Source of the DNA: Candidatus Roizmanbacteria bacterium GW2011_GWA2_35_19
GTDB lineage: Bacteria; Patescibacteriota; Microgenomatia; UBA1406; GWC2-37-13
DNA length: 45,328 nucleotides
Direction of reading: 5' to 3'
NCBI GenBank assembly: GCA_000990565.1
Contig: LBQC01000001.1
Coordinates: 56,401-101,728 of the forward strand
Shown here in pieces: positions 24,880-32,086 of this stretch. The translations under genes and the position numbers were made by a program. The notes below the pieces were generated by a model, which saw only the letters and a program-made list of their open reading frames with translations, was not told the origin of the DNA and made no database searches. Position 1 is the first letter of the stretch, and each line of letters opens with the position of its first letter.

Positions 24880-25791
24880 TTATTTTTCTTTCAACCCGTT
24901 TCCGGTAAGAATTAGGACAACTTTTAATGAATATATTTTGCTTTTTATTAGCGCTGCTAAGGTTGCGGCGGCCGAAGTTTCAACATATATCCCCTCGGTT
25001 TTGGCTAGGAGATTTTTTGCTTTTAAAATTTCACCATCGTTAACAGACAGGATCATTCCGTTTGTTTCTTTAACCCAATTTAAAGTCAATCTTCCGTCGA
25101 GTGGTGCGCCAACTTTCATGGCTGAGGCAACTGTTTGAGGCACTTCGATTAATCGAAGTGTTGGTGAATTTTCTTCCCAAGTCTGGGTTAAAGGATCAGA
25201 CCCTTTTCCTTGAACGCCAATAAATTTTGGCCATTTATCTTTTTCAATAAACCCTTCAATGATTGCGCAACCGAGAGTGCCATTTCCAACAGGGACAACA
25301 AAAGCATCAAAGTCAATCCCTGACACTGCTAATTCGCGACCGAGTGATCTTTGACCAAGTCGTCTTAATTCATAGTCGCCACAAAGTAAATAATTATTTT
25401 TTTCTGCGATCTCTTTGGCTTTTTTTACACATAAATCATAGTTTCCATTTATTTCTATTATTTTTGCTCCACATGCAATTGTTTGCAGAAGCTTTCCTAG
25501 GGGAGTACCACTTGGCACAACAACAAGACATTTGAGCTTAGCTCTGGCGGCATAGGCGGATAAGCTCGCCGCCATGTTACCTGTTGATGCGCAAACAACT
25601 CCCTTTTTACTTCTTTTTAAAGCTTCGGAGACTTCTGTAATACTACCCCTATCTTTAAAAGACCCTGTTGGATTTTGGTATTCAGCTTTTACCCAAATTT
25701 CTCCTCTCCAATCTAAAAACTTCTCTAAATTAAAGAGTCGAAATATAGGAGTATTACCTTCGCCCATTGAAATTTGACCAAGGTTTTTCAT
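24880..25791 (-). CDS. Threonine-synthase-like PLP lyase (fold type II)
   Basis: A 303-residue fold-type-II PLP protein. The PLP lysine is Lys46 in YQNPTGSFKDRGS; the phosphate-binding region is VCASTGNMAASLSAYAARA; VVPVGNGTLGCAIIEGF and TGNGLKEK near the end are typical of ThrC-type enzymes. It is shorter than most threonine synthases (about 350 or more), and no homoserine pathway gene is nearby, so another beta/gamma-replacement or dehydratase role is possible. It starts in an ATGA overlap with the ammonia-lyase gene. An 18-bp palindrome (25142-25159), found twice more in the window, lies within its coding sequence and encodes TLRLIEVP. Confidence 0.78.
   Translation of the reverse strand: MKNLGQISMGEGNTPIFRLFNLEKFLDWRGEIWVKAEYQNPTGSFKDRGSITEVSEALKRSKKGVVCASTGNMAASLSAYAARAKLKCLVVVPSGTPLGKLLQTIACGAKIIEINGNYDLCVKKAKEIAEKNNYLLCGDYELRRLGQRSLGRELAVSGIDFDAFVVPVGNGTLGCAIIEGFIEKDKWPKFIGVQGKGSDPLTQTWEENSPTLRLIEVPQTVASAMKVGAPLDGRLTLNWVKETNGMILSVNDGEILKAKNLLAKTEGIYVETSAAATLAALIKSKIYSLKVVLILTGNGLKEK
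25142..25159. repeat. Palindrome ACTTCGATTAATCGAAGT, copy 1 (in the thrC-like gene)
   Basis: Perfect 18-bp palindrome, extended to 20 bp by a flanking C/G pair (25141-25160). Identical 18-mers occur at 27524-27541 and 40597-40614. Confidence 0.9.
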
Positions 25792-27350
25792 AATGGTTTT
25801 ATTAAATCCATCGGTTCACTTAACGGTCCGATTGTTTTTTCGACAATTGATACTAATTTTTCTGACTCGATTAAATCGAAAATGTCTTTGACCATTGTGT
25901 ACATGATCCTATCTTTTTTTATGTAGGGGACTTTTTCTCTGATTAATTGATATGCGGCCAATATTCCTTTCCCTGGTTTTTTTCCTTTTTTGAAATCCAA
26001 TGCCTGACATCCGAGCATTAACTCGATTGCCAATACATATCTTGTGTTTCTAATAATCCTTAGAATTTTTAAAGCGGCATTGGTGCCCATTGAGCAATCA
26101 TCTTCCTGGCCGGCTGATACCGGAATGGAATCAACAATACCCGGGTAACAAAGAATTTTATTTTCATTTACTAATGCTGCCGATGCGTACTGAGGCATCA
26201 TGAATCCAGAATTTAATCCTCCAGACTCGATAAGAAATGCCGGCAAGATTTTGCTGTAATACGGATTGTTCATTCTTTCTTGTCTGATCTCTGAACTGTT
26301 GGCATACTCCTGTATTGCTTGAGCCATTGTCTCAAGTGGCATACAGATTGGTTGACCGTGAAAATTACCACCCGATAAAACTTCCTTTGTATCTATAAAA
26401 ACTAATGGATTATCCTGAGCAGCATTAATCTCTGTTTCAAATTGACGCTTAATCCAAAGCAAAGCTTCGCGACTGGCGCCAAGGATAACCGGAGCGCAGC
26501 GGATAGAGTAAGCATCTTGGACTCGCTGAGGGGGAGCGGCAAGAATTTCGCTTTGCTTCATAAGCATTCTTAAATTCTTGGCGGCAATGATTTGCCCATT
26601 AAACCTTCGGGCTTTGGCGATTTTTTCGTCAAGTGCTTGGAAAACTACCTCTATTGACTCCATTGTCATTGCGCAGGCGATCTCTGAGATTTTCGCGAGC
26701 TGTAAGGCATCATATAATTCAAGACTCCCCATTCCGGCCATGAAAGTATCGCCATTTATAAGAGCTAAACCTTCTTTTGCTTGAAGCTTAAGTAAAGGGA
26801 TCCAGGCTTTTTTCATCGCCAGTCGGCCTGGCATTCTTATGCCTTTATAAAATGCTTCACCCTCACCAATCATTGGCAAAACCATCATGGCAAGAGGCGC
26901 CAAGTCTCCACTTGACCCGACTGATCCTTGTTCAAGAATCATCGGGGCTACTTTTTTATTAAGCATTTCAACTAGAGTTTCCAAAAGAATGGGTCGGCCC
27001 CCCGACATACCTGATGCCAGATAATTTGCTCGGCACAACATTGTTGCCCTGACAATATCTTCACGAGCAGGGTCTCCAATTCCGGTACTGTGACTTAAAA
27101 TTAGATTAAGTTGCAATTGGGCCGCTTTTTCCGGATCAATAAATACTTGAGAAAATTCTCCGAAACCAGTTGTCACCCCATATATTTTTTCCTTATTATT
27201 TATTTTTTCCTGCAAAATGTCATAGCCCTTTTTACTTTTTTTTGCCGCATCTTTTCCGATTTCAACAATCGCATAATCACGCGCTACAGCTTTTATCTGC
27301 TCAATTGTTAAATTCCGACCTGTCAATACGACCTTATTTACTTTTTTCAT
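25788..27350 (-). CDS. Histidine ammonia-lyase family (MIO) enzyme
   Basis: A complete 520-residue aromatic-amino-acid ammonia-lyase. Tyr57 lies in YGVTTGFG, the MIO cofactor triad is in GSVGSSGDLAPLA (Ser146-Ser147-Gly148 rather than the usual Ala-Ser-Gly), followed by LSGGNFHG, RQERMNNPYYSKILPAFL and SAGQEDDCSMG. The substrate-selectivity pair after NLIL is Ser86-His87, the HAL form, rather than the Phe-Leu or His-Leu seen in PAL or TAL. HAL converts histidine to urocanate and ammonia. No hutU, hutI or hutG is nearby; it instead heads an operon of three PLP enzymes. The preceding leader looks like an attenuator, which is odd for a degradative enzyme. HAL is the best call; an aminomutase or other MIO enzyme is possible. 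Confidence 0.88.
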   Translation of the reverse strand: MKKVNKVVLTGRNLTIEQIKAVARDYAIVEIGKDAAKKSKKGYDILQEKINNKEKIYGVTTGFGEFSQVFIDPEKAAQLQLNLILSHSTGIGDPAREDIVRATMLCRANYLASGMSGGRPILLETLVEMLNKKVAPMILEQGSVGSSGDLAPLAMMVLPMIGEGEAFYKGIRMPGRLAMKKAWIPLLKLQAKEGLALINGDTFMAGMGSLELYDALQLAKISEIACAMTMESIEVVFQALDEKIAKARRFNGQIIAAKNLRMLMKQSEILAAPPQRVQDAYSIRCAPVILGASREALLWIKRQFETEINAAQDNPLVFIDTKEVLSGGNFHGQPICMPLETMAQAIQEYANSSEIRQERMNNPYYSKILPAFLIESGGLNSGFMMPQYASAALVNENKILCYPGIVDSIPVSAGQEDDCSMGTNAALKILRIIRNTRYVLAIELMLGCQALDFKKGKKPGKGILAAYQLIREKVPYIKKDRIMYTMVKDIFDLIESEKLVSIVEKTIGPLSEPMDLIKPL

Positions 27351-27382
27351 TTTATTTTTATAAAATTTGTAATTTGTTACCC

Positions 27383-27409
27383 ATAAAAAAGCCCCGCACT
27401 TGGCGGGGT
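27383..27409 (-). terminator. Attenuator terminator before the ammonia-lyase operon
   Basis: Minus strand CCCCGC-CAAGT-GCGGGG (27408-27392) followed by C and six T (27390-27385), a textbook intrinsic terminator placed 33 bases before the HAL start codon and downstream of the promoter, so it must act as an attenuator. Its 5' arm ACCCCGCC (27409-27402) is perfectly complementary to GGCGGGGT upstream at 27455-27448. Confidence 0.8.
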
Positions 27410-27433
27410 AGAGAAATTCAGTTAACTAGTTAA

Positions 27434-27511
27434 CTACATTTTAGGAAACCCCGCCTGCGGCAGGGAATGATGAAAGCTAAAACTAAATTTTATGTCGCTG
27501 GATTGTATCAT
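27434..27511 (-). CDS. Putative 25-residue leader peptide of the ammonia-lyase operon
   Basis: ATG at 27511, TAG at 27436-27434. The peptide begins MIQSSDIK, then residues 9-15 are FSFSFHH, then SLPQAGFPKM. The two His codons lie directly before the first of three alternative pairing segments: CCTGCC (within codons 17-18) can pair with GGCGGG (codons 20-21), which can instead pair with the terminator 5' arm. A ribosome stalled on Phe/His codons would cover the first segment and free the second to block the terminator. Part of the sequence is a dispersed repeat, so chance remains possible; conservation would decide. Confidence 0.5.
   Translation of the reverse strand: MIQSSDIKFSFSFHHSLPQAGFPKM
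27444..27468. repeat. GC-rich repeat copy within the leader
   Basis: TCATTCCCTGCCGCAGGCGGGG on the minus strand is related to the GTCATTCC / CCTGCC-GGCAGG repeats elsewhere in the window. Here it supplies pairing segments 1 and 2 of the predicted attenuator. Confidence 0.6.
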
Positions 27512-27523
27512 TATTTTTTACCT

Positions 27524-27541
27524 ACTTCGATTAATCGAAGT
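27524..27541. repeat. Palindrome ACTTCGATTAATCGAAGT, copy 2 (in the ammonia-lyase leader)
   Basis: The same 18-bp palindrome as at 25142 and 40597, extended here to 22 bp by CT/AG flanks. It lies between the promoter and the leader peptide. Confidence 0.9.
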
Positions 27542-27565
27542 AGCCTAAAATATTAACGTGTTAAC

Positions 27566-27594
27566 ATAATAACACATGATATTTCAGTTGTCAA
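27566..27594 (-). promoter_or_regulatory. Promoter of the ammonia-lyase operon
   Basis: Minus strand TTGACA (27594-27589), 17-base spacer, TATTAT (27571-27566). Transcription would start near 27559, leaving a leader of about 209 bases. That is long for this genome, where most promoters sit right at the start codon, and fits an attenuator. Confidence 0.75.
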
Positions 27595-27617
27595 TAGTAT
27601 ATGTTAGCTGCGATTTA

Positions 27618-27644
27618 TTGACAGCAGAATTTTTATGATATAAT
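27618..27644 (+). promoter_or_regulatory. Promoter of the DUF5678 gene
   Basis: TTGACA (27618-27623), a 15-base spacer (short) and a perfect TATAAT (27639-27644). The ATG is 7 bases after the -10 box, so the mRNA is predicted to be leaderless. Confidence 0.6.
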
Positions 27645-27650
27645 CAAAGT

Positions 27651-27857
27651 ATGAAAAATTATATAGATTTAACTAATATTCAAAAAAAATATAGAGGCTC
27701 TTGGATCGCCTTAGATAATAATTTGAAAAAAGTAATTTCAAATGGTCAAGACGCTAAATCTGTTTACGATATAGCTATAAAACAGGGGTACAAAATTCCT
27801 ACTTTATTTAAAGTGCCCAAAAAGATTACTCCTTACTTTGGAGTATCTTTTATATGA
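27651..27857 (+). CDS. Small DUF5678-like protein
   Basis: A 68-residue protein: IQKKYRGSWIALDNNLKKVISNGQDAKSVYDIAIKQGYKIPTLFKVP. The pattern of a short Trp-containing strand, a helix and a P..(F/L).VP end fits the DUF5678 family. It overlaps the retropepsin-like gene by an ATGA junction; pairs of this kind are common in CPR bacteria and archaea. Function unknown. Confidence 0.7.
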   Translation: MKNYIDLTNIQKKYRGSWIALDNNLKKVISNGQDAKSVYDIAIKQGYKIPTLFKVPKKITPYFGVSFI

Positions 27858-28258
27858 TTAAGCATAGATTCAAATACCAAAAATACGGTCAATTCTACAG
27901 ACCCGTTATTCCAGTAACATTAAGAAATGGTTCAAAAGTATTCAGATATTTGGCTCTAATAGATTCTGGAGCAGATCAAAATATATTTCATTCAAATTTA
28001 ACAGAAATTTTAAAATTGGATATAACAAAATTAAAACCCTATTCTTTTACTGGAATAAAAAGAGAATCTTCATCAAAGGGTTATCTGGGAATAGTTGAAC
28101 TAGGGATAGGCAATGAATTTTTTGATGCCCCGGTAATTTTTTCAGATGATATTTCAGATAATGGTTATGGCATTGTTGGCCAATTTGGTTTTTTTAGCCA
28201 TTTTAAGGTAAAAATTGATTATCAAGGTAAAGATATAGAATTAAAGAGTTTTAAGTAA
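27854..28258 (+). CDS. Retropepsin-like aspartic protease
   Basis: A 134-residue protein with the single-domain aspartic-protease motif ALIDSGADQNIF (Asp-Ser-Gly), followed by a flap-like GIKRESSSKGYLGIVELGIG and a second hydrophobic-Gly motif, GYGIVGQFGF. Retropepsins act as homodimers. There is no signal peptide, so it should be cytoplasmic. It is translationally coupled to the DUF5678 protein, which could be its partner or substrate; this is inference. Confidence 0.78.
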   Translation: MIKHRFKYQKYGQFYRPVIPVTLRNGSKVFRYLALIDSGADQNIFHSNLTEILKLDITKLKPYSFTGIKRESSSKGYLGIVELGIGNEFFDAPVIFSDDISDNGYGIVGQFGFFSHFKVKIDYQGKDIELKSFK

Positions 28259-28261
28259 AAC

Positions 28262-28549
28262 ATGTCAAGCTTTCAGCCATATAAACCTAGAAACACGAAA
28301 GAGAAGACACTAGCTAAATCCTTTTTAAAATTAAAAAATGAACAAGACGTTGCAAATTTTTTAAGGGATATCTTGACCATTAAAGAATTAGAGGAATTTG
28401 CGAACCGGCTAGAAATGGCGAGGCTTTTAAAGAAAGGTTGGTCATACAAAAAAATCGCTCGTGAATTAAAGGTTTCGACAACTACGGTAACCCGTACGGC
28501 ACACTGGTTATATAGAGGGTGTGGGGGATATGATAAGGCACTTAAATAA
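28262..28549 (+). CDS. YerC/TrpR-superfamily DNA-binding protein
   Basis: A 95-residue helix-turn-helix protein: DVANFLRDILTIKELEEFANRLEMARLLKKGWSYKKIARELKVSTTTVTRTAHWLYRGCGGYDKAL. This is the YerC/YecD form of the TrpR superfamily, ending in the usual W...G.GGY. It differs from the second family member at 36838-37083, which has the true TrpR-like GVATVTRGS helix. The target is unknown. It is 3 bases after the retropepsin gene and probably in the same transcript. Confidence 0.85.
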   Translation: MSSFQPYKPRNTKEKTLAKSFLKLKNEQDVANFLRDILTIKELEEFANRLEMARLLKKGWSYKKIARELKVSTTTVTRTAHWLYRGCGGYDKALK

Positions 28550-28560
28550 AAAATGACAAA

Positions 28561-29640
28561 TTATTTCCAATCGGGTTTGTAGTACTTTCTTCCCGTAAGA
28601 TTTTTTGGGAGATATTCCTGATTTATTTTTTTTCCGGTTTCTTTTTCCACTTTCCATGGATAGCGGACATGGCCTTGGCCGTAGCCTAAGGATTTCATCA
28701 CTTTGTTTAGAGCGTTTCTTAAATGGAGGGGAATTGGGTCAAGATTTTTTTCATCAATATCGGCAAGCGCTCCATAAAGGCCGCTGGTTGAAGCAATTGA
28801 TTTTTTAGCAGTTGCTAAGTATGTTGCCGTCTGGGCAAGTATTAAACCAGCTTCGGGCCAACCGATCATATGGCAAGCCTGCATGGCGGTGGTTGCCAAG
28901 ACTAAAGCGGTTGGTTGGGCATTACCAATATCTTCACTAGCAAATACGACCATCCGTCGGGCTATAAAAATCGGATCCTCTCCCGCTTTAATCATTCGGG
29001 CGAGATAATGAAGTGTCGCATCAGGGTTAGACCCGCGCATAGATTTTATAAATGCAGAAATTGTGTCGTAGTGCCAATCGCCTTTTTTATCGTAATAGAT
29101 CGCTTTACGTTGGACCGCCTCTTCTGCAATCTTTAGAGTTATTTTTTTTGAAATTGATGCGGCTAATTCAATTGCATTAATTGCCGTTCTCCCATCACCA
29201 TTGGCACTTTTAATAATATGCTCAATTGCCTCTTTTTCAAATTTATGTTTTGGGTAAAATTTTTCGGCCCGTTTAACTATCATTTGGATTTCTTTTTCTG
29301 TCAATGAGTTTAAGACATAAATTTGACTTCGGGAAACAAGGGGAGCGATCACTTCAAATCCTGGATTTTCGGTGGTTGCGCCGATTAATGTAATTGTGCC
29401 GTCCTCAACATAGGGCAAGAATGCATCTTGCTGAGCTTTATTAAACCGATCTATATACCTAGCGATTATTCTAGCAAGGGTAGTCTTCCCTGTTCCAGGA
29501 GGCCCCCAAAAAACCATTGAGATAACTTTCTTATTCTCAATCATTCGTCGGATCGGTTTACCCAGTCCTACCAAGTGGTCTTGGCCGACAAATTCATCAA
29601 GCGATTGAGGTCGTAGGCGCTCGGCTAGAGGAATATCCAT
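28561..29640 (-). CDS. rarA: RarA/MgsA-type AAA+ ATPase missing its Walker B segment
   Basis: Replication-associated recombination protein A. Clear family features: PLAERLRPQSLDEFVGQDHLVG, Walker A GPPGTGKT (residues 46-53), QQDAFLPYVEDGTITLIGATTENPGFEV, SRSQIYVLNSL, and the C-terminal tetramerisation region with YKPDW. It is 359 residues against about 400-440. The chain goes TLARIIARYIDRFNKAQQDAF, whereas relatives have about 45 more residues here ending in LFIDEIHRFNKAQQD. The Walker B Asp-Glu and the segment before it are therefore gone, in frame, at about residue 61-64 (base about 29455). As read, it should be ATPase-dead. Real mutation or assembly loss. Confidence 0.88.
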   Translation of the reverse strand: MDIPLAERLRPQSLDEFVGQDHLVGLGKPIRRMIENKKVISMVFWGPPGTGKTTLARIIARYIDRFNKAQQDAFLPYVEDGTITLIGATTENPGFEVIAPLVSRSQIYVLNSLTEKEIQMIVKRAEKFYPKHKFEKEAIEHIIKSANGDGRTAINAIELAASISKKITLKIAEEAVQRKAIYYDKKGDWHYDTISAFIKSMRGSNPDATLHYLARMIKAGEDPIFIARRMVVFASEDIGNAQPTALVLATTAMQACHMIGWPEAGLILAQTATYLATAKKSIASTSGLYGALADIDEKNLDPIPLHLRNALNKVMKSLGYGQGHVRYPWKVEKETGKKINQEYLPKNLTGRKYYKPDWK

Positions 29641-29842
29641 AGAAATGGAATAAGGAAATTGGGTTTGGAAGCGGGTTAGGAATTTGGAAGTATGAAATTA
29701 GATTTATCTATCTTCAATTCTCAAATTTCCTAACTCGCCTCAATACCTATATTCAAATTTCTAATCATGAACTTTCGTTCACCTTAATAATAGACCAGTT
29801 CGTTTTGAAAATCAAGGGATAAATAATTGATATAATTATTCA
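29641..29842. repeat. Intergenic imperfect inverted repeat and promoter of the DUF711 gene
   Basis: GGAAATTGGGTTTGGAAGCGGGTTAGGAATTTG on the left is mirrored by CAAATTTCCTAACTCGCCTC on the right, forming one large imperfect hairpin between divergent genes. At its right end TATAAT (29832-29837) lies 5 bases before the ATG at 29843, so the DUF711 mRNA is probably leaderless. No small gene is seen. Confidence 0.6.
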
Positions 29843-30850
29843 ATGTCAAATAAAATAATTAGAACGATATGTTATTTTCAGAAAGAACCAAATGAGGAAG
29901 TATTCCAAAAGCTAGATAATTTAGAAAAATTATTTAAAGAAAAAGGATTTGAAGTTCAAACAAAACGTCTTAATTCTCCCAATATTAGTAAAGTAATAGA
30001 ATTAGATAATATTTACGCAGCTAAAGGATATTTTTTGTCTGTTGGATCTGCCGCTAAGGAAGAAGTAATTAAACTTTCAAATTCTAACAACATTGCTTTC
30101 AATATTAATTTAACAAATAAACCTCTCGACTTAGATGAAGTAGATATTTTATTTAACATTATTAAAAATAATTCCACTAAGACATTTAATTTTACTTACG
30201 TTTTCAACAATCCTGTATCTAGTCCTTTTTTTCCGGCTGCAAATTACGGAAGAGACGGCTTTTCAATTGGTTTACAGCCGACGAACTTAGCTGAAGGTTG
30301 TACTGAGACAAAACAATGGTTAGGTAAAATGAAAGTAACATGGACCGAAATAACTCAGCTGCTAGCAACAAATGAAGAATTTATTGGAATCGATTCTTCT
30401 ATTGCTCCTTTTAGAGCTGGTAACTCCAGTTTAGTTAATTTCATTCGGAAGTTATCTGGAACTTTTGAAAAGTCAGTGACAACAAATATTTATACTCAAA
30501 TAACTGAATTTATAAAAAAAGAAAACCCAAAACCAGTTGGCCTTTGCGGATTAATGTTTCCTTGTCTTGAGGATTTTGAATTAACTGATGAATATGAAAA
30601 GGGTAATTTTTCTATAGAAAGAAATATTTATCTATCATTACATAGTGGTGTGGGAATTGACACATATCCAATTGGAATTGATGAAAAACCTGAGAGAGTT
30701 TTGGAAATATTGAAATTAATTCAAAATTTATCTAATAAATTTAAGAAGTCGTTGTCCGCCCGTTTTGTATCAGACGGAAAGTCTAAAATTGGTGAGAAAA
30801 CTAATTTTAAAAGTAAATATTTAAAAGATACAATTATAAAACCATTATGA
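29843..30850 (+). CDS. DUF711 (UPF0210-like) protein
   Basis: A 335-residue protein with the DUF711 hallmarks IGIDSSIAPFRAG, GLCGLMFPCLEDFEL and SLHSGVGIDTYPIGID. The family has a glycyl-radical-enzyme-like fold but no known reaction. It overlaps the cyclase gene by an ATGA junction, so the two are co-translated and probably work in the same pathway. Lys/Asn-rich composition is like enzyme B at 21759-23255. No membrane segments. Confidence 0.82.
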   Translation: MSNKIIRTICYFQKEPNEEVFQKLDNLEKLFKEKGFEVQTKRLNSPNISKVIELDNIYAAKGYFLSVGSAAKEEVIKLSNSNNIAFNINLTNKPLDLDEVDILFNIIKNNSTKTFNFTYVFNNPVSSPFFPAANYGRDGFSIGLQPTNLAEGCTETKQWLGKMKVTWTEITQLLATNEEFIGIDSSIAPFRAGNSSLVNFIRKLSGTFEKSVTTNIYTQITEFIKKENPKPVGLCGLMFPCLEDFELTDEYEKGNFSIERNIYLSLHSGVGIDTYPIGIDEKPERVLEILKLIQNLSNKFKKSLSARFVSDGKSKIGEKTNFKSKYLKDTIIKPL

Positions 30851-31371
30851 AAATAATAGATTTATCCCAAGAGCTTTATGATCAAATGCCGGTTTACCCC
30901 GGCGATCCGGAAGTAATAATAAAAGAAATCCATACATTGGACAAGGAAGGATGGAACTTAAGAAGCATGGCTTTTACAACTCATATAGGTACCCATGTCA
31001 ATGTCCCATATCATATGGTTAAAGGAGGAAAGAAATTGGATAAATTTGCTTTGGATAATTTCTTTGGCAAAGCAGAACTTTATAAAGAAGGAATGAAATT
31101 TTATCGAAATAAAGGGGTGATTTTTTCATCGTGCAATATTGATAAGAAAATTGCCAATGACTTAATCAAATTCCCACCAAAATTCATCGGTCTTTCGGAA
31201 AAATTTGAATTTGATATTACTCTTGAAAAATTACTTCTTGAGAAAGGGATTATATCTTTTGAAAACCTGACTAATGCCGATATACTTCCTTCAGAATTTA
31301 CATATTATGGAGTACCATTGAATATTAAAGAAAGCGACGGTTCACCAGTTCGCGCATTTGCAATAGTTTGA
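30847..31371 (+). CDS. Cyclase / kynurenine-formamidase-like metal hydrolase
   Basis: A 174-residue member of the cyclase family (Pfam Cyclase; KynB-like). The metal motif is HIGTHVNVPYHM, the H.GTH.D.P.H pattern with Asn in place of the usual Asp. YPGDPEV near the start and PSEFTYYGVPLNI near the end are also typical. The family opens amide or lactone rings with Mn or Zn. It is shorter than KynB (about 205). Its neighbour is DUF711, not tryptophan-degradation genes, so kynurenine is not established as substrate. Confidence 0.8.
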   Translation: MKIIDLSQELYDQMPVYPGDPEVIIKEIHTLDKEGWNLRSMAFTTHIGTHVNVPYHMVKGGKKLDKFALDNFFGKAELYKEGMKFYRNKGVIFSSCNIDKKIANDLIKFPPKFIGLSEKFEFDITLEKLLLEKGIISFENLTNADILPSEFTYYGVPLNIKESDGSPVRAFAIV

Positions 31372-31413
31372 TATGTTTTGTTGTTAAAAATCCCACCCGT
31401 AGGGTGTTCTACT

Positions 31414-32043
31414 ATGAACAAAATCAAATTTGTTTACTTTGACATCGGTGGTGTCATGGCAAATACTGACGATTATTTTAAAGGCGCAACTATTAAATTT
31501 GGGATTTCTTTAAATGACTTTACTGAATTTTGGCAAAACTTTTTTAGAGACGATATGACAATAGGGAAAATAACTCCCCAAGAATTTTGGAACAAAGCAA
31601 TTATCAAATTTAATCTGAAAAATGCTAATGATTTCAATTTTCTAGAAAGTTGGATGGGTGATTACAAGGAGAATATTGATGTTCACGAATTAGCGAAAAA
31701 AATCGCAAAAAAATACAAAATCGGCTTAATCTCCAATCTTTATCCTGGCATGATGCCAAAATTGGTAGATCTAGGCAAGGTTCCCGATATTAATTACTCT
31801 GCAATAGTTTTATCTAACGAAGTAGGTATGATGAAACCGGAAAAAGGAATCTATGAACTTGCCACAACCATAGCCAGAGTAAAGGCGGAGGAGATTTTAT
31901 TTATTGATGATAGGCAGGATTTTATTGAAGGAGGAAGGTTGGCGGGTTGGATTACATTTTGGCTTGACGAAAAGAATATAAAAAAATCAATAGAAAAAAT
32001 TGAGAAAATTCTCCTTAGTGACAAAGTACATTTATCAGTGTAA
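31414..32043 (+). CDS. HAD-superfamily hydrolase
   Basis: A 209-residue HAD subfamily I protein. Motif I is YFDIGGVMAN (Asp nucleophile), motif II IGLISNLYPG, motif III KPEKGIYE, motif IV ILFIDDRQDFIEGGRLAGW. These resemble YihX-like sugar-phosphate phosphatases. The open frame begins further upstream, but the first 12 codons there cover a CCCACCCGTAGGGTG repeat; MNKIKFVYFDIGG at 31414 is the family start. The substrate is unknown. Confidence 0.87.
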   Translation: MNKIKFVYFDIGGVMANTDDYFKGATIKFGISLNDFTEFWQNFFRDDMTIGKITPQEFWNKAIIKFNLKNANDFNFLESWMGDYKENIDVHELAKKIAKKYKIGLISNLYPGMMPKLVDLGKVPDINYSAIVLSNEVGMMKPEKGIYELATTIARVKAEEILFIDDRQDFIEGGRLAGWITFWLDEKNIKKSIEKIEKILLSDKVHLSV

Positions 32044-32065
32044 TGATACCCTGATAAGGAATTAT

Positions 32066-32086
32066 AATTAGGCCGCTAGGCCTTTT
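32066..32086 (+). terminator. Weak terminator between convergent genes
   Basis: AGGCC-GCT-AGGCCT followed by TTTT, just after the HAD gene and overlapping the 3' end of the minus-strand PEP-utilising gene. Short stem of about 5 bp; modest support. Confidence 0.4.

Noticed and set aside
25788-27350. Calling the MIO enzyme a phenylalanine or tyrosine ammonia-lyase
   Set aside because: The selectivity pair is Ser-His, as in HAL, and QED and SGGNFHG also fit HAL; the Phe codons in the leader are not enough to change the call.
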